Positions 48,734 to 55,133 of a stretch of DNA of 55,133 bases are shown piece by piece. The position numbers and the translations under genes are program-made. The stretch is taken from contig NZ_JBGFGN010000105.1 in NCBI RefSeq assembly GCF_041224595.1, positions 1-55,133 of the forward strand, given 5' to 3'. A model generated the notes under the pieces. That model worked only from the letters and a program-made list of their open reading frames with translations, was not told the DNA's origin and made no database searches. The stretch is from Donghicola sp041224595 (GTDB taxonomy: Bacteria > Pseudomonadota > Alphaproteobacteria > Rhodobacterales > Rhodobacteraceae). Each line of letters begins with the position of its first letter. The stretch's first letter is position 1.

Positions 48734-49924
48734 CTAGTTGACACGTTCGATGGCAATAGCTGTCGCCTCCCCGCCGCCGATGCACAAGGACGCCATCCCG
48801 CGTTTCAGGTCATACGTTTCAAGCGCGCTCAGCAGTGTGACCATGACCCGCGCCCCTGACGCACCAATCGGGTGGCCCAAGGCACAAGCCCCGCCATGAA
48901 TATTTACCTTCTCATGGGGTAGATCGAGGTCCCGCATCGCCGCCATCGCGACGACGGCAAAGGCTTCGTTGACCTCGAACAAGTCAATATCCTTCAGGTC
49001 CCAGCCCGTCTTCTCTGACAGCTTGCGCATGGCCCCAATCGGAGCCGTCGGGAACAGGTTTGGCTCGTGGGCATGGGTGCTGTGCCCTTGGATGATCGCG
49101 CGGGGCGTCAGGCCTCGGCGCTCCGCTTCGGACATGCGCATCAGAACCATCGCCGCAGCGCCATCGCTGATAGACGACGCATTTGCCGCCGTGACCGTCC
49201 CGTCTTTGCGGAAGGCAGGGCGCAGACCGGGTATCTTATCAGGGCGTGCGTTACCGGGCTGCTCATCGGTATCGACCTGAACCTCTGCCCGTCCCTGACG
49301 CACAGTGATCGGCGTAATCTCTGACGCGAACTTGCCTTCTTTGATCGCGGCATTCGCGCGGTCCAGAGACGCAATGGCATAAGCATCCTGTGCCTCTCGG
49401 GTGAATTGATAGGCCTCGGCACAATCCTCGGCAAAGGTGCCCATCAGACGGCCTTTGTCGTAGGCATCTTCCAGGCCGTCCAGAAACATGTGGTCAATCA
49501 CCTGACCGTGCCCCATCCGGTAGCCGCCGCGCGCCTTGGGCAGCAGGTAGGGGGCGTTCGACATGCTCTCCATCCCGCCCGCGACCATGACTTCCGCGCT
49601 GCCCGCGAGGATGAGGTCATGTGCCAACATCGCCGCCTTCATCCCTGATCCGCACATTTTGTTGACGGTCGTTGCCCCAGCAGACAAAGGCAGCCCCGCG
49701 CCCAAGGCCGCCTGACGCGCCGGAGCCTGCCCCTGCCCCGCAGGCAAGACGCAGCCCATAATAACCTCTTCCACTGCATCCGCGCTCAGGCCCGCACCGG
49801 TCAAAGCACCTTTGATCGCGCTGGCCCCGAGTTCAGCCCCAGAGGCCCCTTCGAGCGCGCCTTGGAAACCGCCCATCGCTGTTCGAGATGCACCGACAAT
49901 GACAATCGGATCTTTGCTGGACAT
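48734..49924 (-). CDS. Acetyl-CoA acetyltransferase (thiolase)
   Basis: A 396-residue thiolase, making acetoacetyl-CoA or releasing acetyl-CoA in short-chain oxidation. The acylation Cys is in VNKMCGSGMKAAMLAHD (near 90), the His in FEVNEAFAVVAMA is replaced in order, and the second catalytic Cys is in MASLCIGGGEATAIAIE near the end with GGACALGHPIGASGARV before it. Complete. It stands apart from the TRAP operon by a terminator. Possible roles: PHB cycle or acyl-CoA degradation. Confidence 0.95.
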   Translation of the reverse strand: MSSKDPIVIVGASRTAMGGFQGALEGASGAELGASAIKGALTGAGLSADAVEEVIMGCVLPAGQGQAPARQAALGAGLPLSAGATTVNKMCGSGMKAAMLAHDLILAGSAEVMVAGGMESMSNAPYLLPKARGGYRMGHGQVIDHMFLDGLEDAYDKGRLMGTFAEDCAEAYQFTREAQDAYAIASLDRANAAIKEGKFASEITPITVRQGRAEVQVDTDEQPGNARPDKIPGLRPAFRKDGTVTAANASSISDGAAAMVLMRMSEAERRGLTPRAIIQGHSTHAHEPNLFPTAPIGAMRKLSEKTGWDLKDIDLFEVNEAFAVVAMAAMRDLDLPHEKVNIHGGACALGHPIGASGARVMVTLLSALETYDLKRGMASLCIGGGEATAIAIERVN

Positions 49925-50044
49925 GAAACTCTCCCCTGTTTCGTCCGTGGCACACTCCTCCGTGCCCGTACTTGCCAGAGTGATCTGCGCCCTGCCCTCG
50001 TGTCCAGCAGCGCGGGAAAGTCACGCTGCGTCACGCAAACAAAA

Positions 50045-50068
50045 ACGCGGGCCCCGCAGGACCCGCGT
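50045..50068 (-). terminator. Terminator of the TRAP operon
   Basis: ACGCGGG (50045-50051) and CCCGCGT (50062-50068) pair; on the minus strand the stem is followed by TTTTTGTTT. It lies 25 bp after the DctM stop. Confidence 0.88.
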
Positions 50069-50093
50069 CGTTGCTATAAATGGCCTGCTTCGA

Positions 50094-51350
50094 TCAGTAG
50101 ATCGTCAGCGCAGGCACGTAAGATATGAGCAGCAGCACAATCAGCGCCACCGCATAAAACGGCAGAAGCGATTTGACCGTCGGCCCTAGTTTGGAATCCG
50201 CGATCCCCATCGAGATAAAGAGCGTCGTCCCCACAGGCGGCGTATACAGACCAACGGCCAAGTTCACGACCATCATCAGGCCAAGCTGCACCAGATCCAA
50301 ACCGATCGACTGACCAATGGTCACGAACAGCGGTCCCAGCAGCAGCACAGCTGCGGGCAGGTCAAGGAAGGCCCCGACGACCAGCATCACGAGGTTCAGC
50401 ATCAGAATGACCATCCAAGGATCCGCAAAGGTCGCGGCGACCCAAGATGCCAATTCCTGTGGAATGCGCTCTGCTGTCATGACCCACTGAAGCGTCGAGG
50501 ACGCCATGATGATCAGCATCACCGCGCCGGTCATCGCGGCCGTATCGACGAGCGCGTTCCAGATTTCCCGCGGGCCAAGGTCTCGGTAAATAACGCCTGA
50601 GACCAGCAGTGCGTAGGCCACGGCCATCACCGACACTTCGGTCGGGGTCGCAATGCCGAAACGCAGGGTGCCGATGACGAAGATGGGCATGATCAGCGCT
50701 GGGATCGCAGCAAAGAGCTGCCCCTTGAAGGCGTGGAAGCCCCCTTCGAGCGGCGAGCGCGGCAGGTTTTGTTTACGCGCGGTCCACCACACAGTGGTGA
50801 ACATGCCCACACCCAGCAAAATGCCAGGCAGAATACCTGCAACAAAGAGATCCACGATCGACACGTTCGACACGAGGCCAAACAGGATCAGCGGGATCGA
50901 CGGTGGGATCAGGACCGACACGGTCGAAGACGCCGAGTTCACCGCAGCCGCAAAGCCCGATGGATACCCCTGCTTCTTCTGTACGGGGATCAGCGCGTTC
51001 CCCAATGCCGAAGCGTCCGCCACAGCCGAACCCGACACGCCGCCGAACATGACAGAGCCGATGATCGAGACTTGACCCAAACCGCCCTTCATATTCCCCA
51101 CGAAAAGGCGCGCAATGTTCACGAGGTACTGCCCGAACCGGCCCGACATCATCAGGTTGCCCGCCAGAATAAAGAACGGGATCGCGAGCATCGGAAAGCT
51201 CTGCGTCGGCGTGTACAGGCGCTGCGCAATCACCGCCATCGGCTTGCCATCCAGCCATAGGGCCGCTGCCACGCCCCCCAGCATCGCGTGCCCGATCGGC
51301 ACCGCAAACGCTAGCAGGATAAAGAATACCCAGATCATAGGTCCGGTCAT
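50094..51350 (-). CDS. TRAP transporter large permease, DctM family
   Basis: A 418-residue inner-membrane protein with about 12 helices, the Na+-coupled translocation subunit of a TRAP uptake system. Seen: ILAGNLMMSGRFGQYLVNIA, GGVSGSAVADASALGNALIP (a hallmark of DctM), VGLYTPPVGTTLFI. It follows DctQ by 13 bp and ends the operon. Its substrate is set by the DctP partner. Confidence 0.95.
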   Translation of the reverse strand: MTGPMIWVFFILLAFAVPIGHAMLGGVAAALWLDGKPMAVIAQRLYTPTQSFPMLAIPFFILAGNLMMSGRFGQYLVNIARLFVGNMKGGLGQVSIIGSVMFGGVSGSAVADASALGNALIPVQKKQGYPSGFAAAVNSASSTVSVLIPPSIPLILFGLVSNVSIVDLFVAGILPGILLGVGMFTTVWWTARKQNLPRSPLEGGFHAFKGQLFAAIPALIMPIFVIGTLRFGIATPTEVSVMAVAYALLVSGVIYRDLGPREIWNALVDTAAMTGAVMLIIMASSTLQWVMTAERIPQELASWVAATFADPWMVILMLNLVMLVVGAFLDLPAAVLLLGPLFVTIGQSIGLDLVQLGLMMVVNLAVGLYTPPVGTTLFISMGIADSKLGPTVKSLLPFYAVALIVLLLISYVPALTIY

Positions 51351-51363
51351 GGCTTCCCCCCTC

Positions 51364-51936
51364 TTAACTCAAACTGCGACGTTCGACGTCGCTGGTCGCC
51401 ACGGACGCACCACTCAGCAGGCGCAGGATCTCGAGCACCGAGATCAGGCCCATACCTGCGAATGCGTAAACAAGGCTCAGGTAGCCCCAGTACTGCTTGA
51501 TCCCCAGCGTCGACAAAGTCTGGAACTTGGACGCAATCAGGATTGGCTGGCTGGACTGTAGAACTGTGACAGAAATCACGATGATCGCGACTTCGATCAT
51601 CACAAGAAGACCGCGCCGCAAGTCTACGGGCAGGAAATCGGGCAAAATGGTGATCGCGATGTTTGTACCGCGCGATGCGGCAATCACCAGCCCCGATGCC
51701 ACCAACCAAGGGAGCAACAGCGCGTGGATTTCATAGGCCCAAGAAATACCGGACCCGAAGGCATAGCGCAGGACCACGTTGGCCAACAGCGCCACGAACA
51801 TAAATACAATGGTGCCGACCGCGATTAGCTTTCCCGAGAGCGCGATCAGACGGATGATCTGCGTGACATACCGGTGAAGGGGACGCGTTTGCGCCCCCTC
51901 CCCATTGTTCGGGCTCACGCCGAAACCGTTACCCAT
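51364..51936 (-). CDS. TRAP transporter small permease, DctQ family
   Basis: A 190-residue four-helix inner-membrane subunit. Seen: VGTIVFMFVALLANVVLRYA, GISWAYEIHALLLPWLVASG (DctQ signature region) and YWGYLSLVYAFAGMGLISVL. Hydrophilic N-terminal tail. Its start overlaps the DctP stop by one base (position 51936), showing translational coupling. Confidence 0.93.
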   Translation of the reverse strand: MGNGFGVSPNNGEGAQTRPLHRYVTQIIRLIALSGKLIAVGTIVFMFVALLANVVLRYAFGSGISWAYEIHALLLPWLVASGLVIAASRGTNIAITILPDFLPVDLRRGLLVMIEVAIIVISVTVLQSSQPILIASKFQTLSTLGIKQYWGYLSLVYAFAGMGLISVLEILRLLSGASVATSDVERRSLS

Positions 51937-52895
51937 TACTGGGCCGTCGCCTCTTGCAGCGCTTTGACCAACTCGGGGTAGGTCTCTGCGTACTTTTCGT
52001 AGACGGAAGCGGTTGCGGCTTTGTAGGCCTCTTTGTCGGCGTCAGCGAAAGTTGCGCCTTCTTCCTTCATTTTCGGCGGCAGCGAGGTGTCGCCTTCCTG
52101 GCTCAGGTTGCGCTGCAGTTCGCCCGCTTCGGCAGTCGCCTTCAGCGCGCATTCCTGCTTGTCTGCGTCCAGAGTTGCCCACCAAGCGAGACCTGCGACC
52201 ACGGGGGTCGACTCGTACTTGTGGCCGGTCATGGTCACGAAGGGGGTGATCTCGTGCAGCTTGGCCGAGTAGATGTTGGTCAGCGGGTTTTCCTGACCGT
52301 CAAACACGCCGGACTGCAAAGCGGTCGGCAGTTCCGACCATGCCAGCGGTGCGGGCGCCGCACCCAGAGCTTCGAAGATGTCGACGGTCATCTGATCCGG
52401 GGGCGTGCGGATTTTCATACCCTTCAAGTCTTCGGGGGACGAGACGTTTTTGGAAACGTGGGTAACGTTACGGATGCCGTTATCCCAGAAACCCAGGATC
52501 TTCAGACCCGAGTTTTGCGCGCGCTCGTCGAGCATATCGCCGACTTCGCCGTCCAGAACTTCCCATGCGCTCGGCAGGTCGTTGAACAGGAAGGGCAAAC
52601 CCAGCAGACCGATCTCGGGGACGATCTGGCTCATGGCGCCTTGGCTGTTGGCCGAAACCTGAATAACACCTGCAGTTGCAGAGGTCAGCATCTCAACATC
52701 GTTGCCCAGAGTGGCCGACGGCGCGTGGTTCACGGTGTCGCCAGAGCACTCTGCATAAACTTCTGCCCACTTCTCAGCAGCGACGTAGCGGGGGTTCCCG
52801 GGGTTCGCGCCATGAGCGAAAATAACTTCTGCTGCGTTTGCGGTACCCGCGACCATGGTGGTTGCGGCTAGTGCAGCGTAAATAACGGATTTCAT
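51936..52895 (-). CDS. TRAP transporter substrate-binding protein, DctP family
   Basis: A 319-residue periplasmic solute-binding protein. Signal peptide 1-22 (MKSVIYAALAATTMVAGTANA, cleaved at ANA-AE). Seen: FAHGANPGNPRYVAAEKWAE, the conserved DLKGMKIRTPPDQMTVDIF with the carboxylate-binding Arg, and SGVFDGQENPLTNIYSAKLH. TRAP systems bind carboxylates and sugar acids; the Arg supports a carboxylate-bearing ligand. It is adjacent to a dehydrogenase and split transketolase, so a sugar acid or polyol acid is a fair guess. Confidence 0.94.
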   Translation of the reverse strand: MKSVIYAALAATTMVAGTANAAEVIFAHGANPGNPRYVAAEKWAEVYAECSGDTVNHAPSATLGNDVEMLTSATAGVIQVSANSQGAMSQIVPEIGLLGLPFLFNDLPSAWEVLDGEVGDMLDERAQNSGLKILGFWDNGIRNVTHVSKNVSSPEDLKGMKIRTPPDQMTVDIFEALGAAPAPLAWSELPTALQSGVFDGQENPLTNIYSAKLHEITPFVTMTGHKYESTPVVAGLAWWATLDADKQECALKATAEAGELQRNLSQEGDTSLPPKMKEEGATFADADKEAYKAATASVYEKYAETYPELVKALQEATAQ

Positions 52896-52928
52896 TAGTC
52901 TCTCCTCGTTACTAACTTACAGTGAAGA

Positions 52929-52960
52929 CCGCAGCGCGAACTCCTCCGAACGCGCTGCGG
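52929..52960 (-). promoter_or_regulatory. Stable hairpin between SDR and DctP genes
   Basis: CCGCAGCGCG and CGCGCTGCGG form a perfect 10-bp stem with a 12-base loop. No T-run follows on the minus strand, so it is more likely an RNA-stabilising or partial attenuation structure that raises or sets DctP levels relative to upstream genes. Confidence 0.55.
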
Positions 52961-52966
52961 AGGGGT

Positions 52967-53719
52967 TTAGTGGATGAGCGAGCCGCCATTCACATCAACC
53001 TCGGTGCCGGTGCAATATGCCGACAGATCCGAAGCCAGGAACAGAGCGCAGCCTGCTACATCCGATGCCTCGCCGGCGCGACCCATGGGGATGCCTTCGA
53101 CGATCATCTCTTTCATCTCAGGGGTGAGTTTACCACCCGTAATGTCGGTCGCGATGAAGCCGGGGCAGATCGCGTTGAAGCGGATCTGGTCGGGTGCGAA
53201 TTCACGCGCCATCGCCTTGGTCAGGCCCAGAATGCCTGCTTTTGCTGCCGAGTAGTGCGGGCCGCCAAAGATGCCGCCGCCGCGCTGAGCGGACACGGAC
53301 GACAGGTTAACGACGCTACCGGATTTCTGCTGTTGCATAATCGGCATGCAAACCTGCGACATGTAGAGGGTGCCACGCAGATTCACGTCCATGACAGCGT
53401 CGTAGTTGCCAGCTTCGATCTGAAGCGACTTCAGCGGCTGGGTGATGCCTGCGTTGTTCACCAGAATGTCGATCCGGCCCCATTTGGCGGTCAACGCGTC
53501 AACAGCTGCTTGGCATGCGTCCTTGTCGATGACGTTACACGCCAGACCAACATGCTGCTCGCCGATATCGGCGGCTGCTGCCTTGGCTGCGTCTTCGTCC
53601 AAGTCCAGAATCGCAACGGTTGCGCCGTGCTCGGCGAATAGTTTTGCAGTCGCTTTACCAAGGCCACGTGCCGAAGCCGCGCCGGTGACGATTGCGAATT
53701 TACCTTCTAGTAGGCCCAT
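52967..53719 (-). CDS. Short-chain dehydrogenase/reductase
   Basis: A 250-residue NAD(P)-dependent SDR. Cofactor loop TGAASARGLGKATA at about 12-25; LVNNAGI; catalytic Ser in NLSSVSAQRGG, Tyr and Lys in YSAAKAG; IRFNAICPGFI. Acidic residue DLDE at the end of strand 2 suggests NAD preference. It oxidises a hydroxyl of the transported substrate or an intermediate; identity unknown. It lies 51 bp after the transketolase subunit gene, in the same operon. Confidence 0.94.
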   Translation of the reverse strand: MGLLEGKFAIVTGAASARGLGKATAKLFAEHGATVAILDLDEDAAKAAAADIGEQHVGLACNVIDKDACQAAVDALTAKWGRIDILVNNAGITQPLKSLQIEAGNYDAVMDVNLRGTLYMSQVCMPIMQQQKSGSVVNLSSVSAQRGGGIFGGPHYSAAKAGILGLTKAMAREFAPDQIRFNAICPGFIATDITGGKLTPEMKEMIVEGIPMGRAGEASDVAGCALFLASDLSAYCTGTEVDVNGGSLIH

Positions 53720-53770
53720 GAGCGCCTCTCCTCCGAAGTAGTAGTGATTAGGGGTGTGTCGCGGGGGGCC

Positions 53771-54808
53771 TTAGAGCCACCCCTTGATCTGTTCTGCGAC
53801 CTTCGAAACCGAAAGGCCGTACATGTCGTGTAGGGTCGGCAGCGCGCCCGCCTCGAGGAATTCGTCAGGCAAGCCGATCATGCGGAATTTGGGGGCCACA
53901 CCGTTGGTCAACAGGGCACCGGCGACAGCCTCTCCCAGACCGCCGACCTTGGTGTGGTTCTCGGCGGTGATGACCAGACGGCCCCCTTTGGACACCTCGG
54001 CGACGATGGTCTCGACGTCCAGCGGTTTGATGGTCGGGCAGTGCAGCACGGCCACGTCGACGTTGTCCTTGGCCAGTTGCTCGGCAGCATCCAGCGCGCG
54101 CATGGTCATGAAACCGGTCGAGATCACCAGCGCATCCTTGCCCTCGCGGATCATCTGCGCCTTGCCCAGTTCGAACTTGTAGTCCGGCTTGTGGCGGGTC
54201 AGCACCGACGGCACCTTGCCGCGCAGCAGGCGCGAATAGACGGGGCCGTTGTGTTCGGTCATCGCAGGAACCATGCCCATGATGTCGTCGGCACAGCAGG
54301 GATCGATGATGGTCATGTTCGGCAAGCCGCGAAAGATCGCCAGATCCTCGGTCGCTTGGTGGCTGGGGCCGTAGCCGGTGGTCAGACCGGGCAGCGCACA
54401 GCAGATTTTCACCGGCAGGTTCTCTTCGGCGATCGCCATGGCGATAAAGTCATAGGCGCGGCGCGAGGCGAACACAGCATAGGTGGTGGCAAAGGGAATG
54501 AACCCCTCTCGCGCCATACCAGCGGCAGCAGACATCAGGATCTGCTCGGCCATCCCCATCTGGTAGAACCGGTCGGGCATCTCGTTGCCCAAGATGTGCA
54601 GGTCGGTGTATTTTCCAAGGTCGGCCGTGAGGCCGACGATACGGTCGTCCGCTTTCGCAGCCTCGACCAGAGCTTGACCAAAGGGGGCCGCAACGGTGTC
54701 GTACCCTTCGGCGGCCAGCGAGGCGATCATCGCGCTTGTGGCCTGACGTTCCTCTTTCGGGGTGACTTTGCGCGGCTCGTACTTGCGCGCCATCGATGCC
54801 ATGGTCAT
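53771..54808 (-). CDS. Transketolase, C-terminal subunit
   Basis: A 345-residue pyrimidine-binding and C-terminal half of a split transketolase. Seen: GLTADLGKYTDLHILGNEMP, the conserved MGMAEQILMSAAAGMAREGF (Glu activating TPP), FATTYAVFASRRAYDFIAM, LPGLTTGYGPSHQATEDLAI, and the C-terminal VVITAENHTKVGGLGEAV-type block. It acts with the N-terminal subunit encoded just upstream (start and stop overlap as ATGA). Split transketolases next to TRAP and SDR genes act on unusual sugar phosphates (for example apulose phosphate or sulfo-sugars); the substrate is not known here. Confidence 0.92.
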   Translation of the reverse strand: MTMASMARKYEPRKVTPKEERQATSAMIASLAAEGYDTVAAPFGQALVEAAKADDRIVGLTADLGKYTDLHILGNEMPDRFYQMGMAEQILMSAAAGMAREGFIPFATTYAVFASRRAYDFIAMAIAEENLPVKICCALPGLTTGYGPSHQATEDLAIFRGLPNMTIIDPCCADDIMGMVPAMTEHNGPVYSRLLRGKVPSVLTRHKPDYKFELGKAQMIREGKDALVISTGFMTMRALDAAEQLAKDNVDVAVLHCPTIKPLDVETIVAEVSKGGRLVITAENHTKVGGLGEAVAGALLTNGVAPKFRMIGLPDEFLEAGALPTLHDMYGLSVSKVAEQIKGWL

Positions 54809-55133
54809 GCGGGCTTTCCTTCTTCAAGAACGTCCAGAGCCTTGCCCCATTCATCTGCATCCACGCGGACAAAGTGGGTGATCTCGCGCTGCTCAAGGAA
54901 CGGAACACCCTTGCACATGGTGGTGTCGAAAATGATCACGCGGGGACCGTTGTGGTCGCTATTTCGAGCCGCATCCATGGCCGCAACCACAGCGTGTGAA
55001 CGGCGGAGCAATACTCGGCCACGGTAGCGACGGCATAGTGTTGTCGCGGGCGGCGTAAAAGTCGTCCACTTTTGCCCTTTCGGATTTCGGGAGGGCTTGG
55101 GGATATACACCGTGGACTTGTATTTGAAGGTGC
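54805..55133 (-). CDS. Transketolase, N-terminal subunit (partial, with frame breaks)
   Basis: The 3' end of the TPP-binding half of the split transketolase. The last 60 codons are clear: MDAARNSDHNGPRVIIFDTT, MCKGVPFLEQREITHF, and the end VLEEGKPA. Further upstream, pieces that read well fall in three frames: TVYIPKPS, then KVDDFYAARDN, then HYAVATVAEYCSAVH, then back to HAVVAAMDAARNS. Three one-base shifts in about 110 bases at the window edge point to sequencing error rather than a true pseudogene. First gene seen of the catabolic operon. Confidence 0.75.
   Translation of the reverse strand, partial: TFKYKSTVYIPKPSRNPKGQKWTTFTPPATTLCRRYRGRVLLRRSHAVVAAMDAARNSDHNGPRVIIFDTTMCKGVPFLEQREITHFVRVDADEWGKALDVLEEGKPA

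Noticed and set aside
1..55133. CRISPR arrays
   Set aside because: No regularly spaced direct repeats of suitable length were noticed anywhere in the window.

Overview
The window looks like chromosome of an alphaproteobacterium of the Rhodobacteraceae (Roseobacter-type). The GC-rich codon use, the class A RNase P RNA, the gatC-gatA pair, a TRAP transporter and the carboxynorspermidine route to spermidine all fit that group. The assignment is from gene content and protein similarity as I recognise it; no search was run. An island of about 18.3 kb interrupts this housekeeping background.

Layout. 1-7.9 kb: end of a membrane protein, quinone oxidoreductase, LysR regulator, DUF1127 protein, Bax-inhibitor-1 protein, GNAT acetyltransferase, rpmG, rnpB, amidase, a lipoprotein, and gatA/gatC. 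7.945-26.224 kb: a mobilisable integrative element. It is bounded by a 14-bp direct repeat and carries a P4-type integrase, an AlpA-like regulator, mobC-mobA with a coiled-coil gene nested inside mobA, an Xre regulator with a two-copy palindromic operator, decayed insertion sequences and two compact operons that look like defence modules. Module A (11.4-14.2 kb) overlaps three genes: a PD-(D/E)XK nuclease-like protein with an inserted winged helix, a Ser/Thr kinase lacking the glycine-rich loop, and a probable TIM-barrel protein. Module B (18.7-23.2 kb, clearly AT-richer) encodes NUDIX, HTH-NACHT and B12-binding radical SAM proteins.

The right end of the island holds a decayed IS5-family element whose right inverted repeat is split by an IS110/IS1111-type element. 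The non-coding end of that element contains a 12-nt match to its own insertion target plus a second short segment fitting the other target strand. This is what a bridge (seek) RNA target loop would look like.

26.3-35 kb: tadA, an rRNA pseudouridine synthase, an xpaC-telA-DUF2927-SPFH-zinc ribbon operon led by a 27-residue membrane peptide, a PfkB kinase and dtd. 35-42.4 kb: a type I secretion operon (adhesin, TolC, ABC, HlyD) dedicated to an Ig-like-repeat surface protein. 43-50 kb: purU, aroQ, an RNA methyltransferase, two spermidine genes and a thiolase. 50-55.1 kb: a catabolic operon of split transketolase, SDR dehydrogenase and TRAP transporter, substrate unknown. The final 120 bases carry apparent frameshifts that may be sequence error at an assembly edge.
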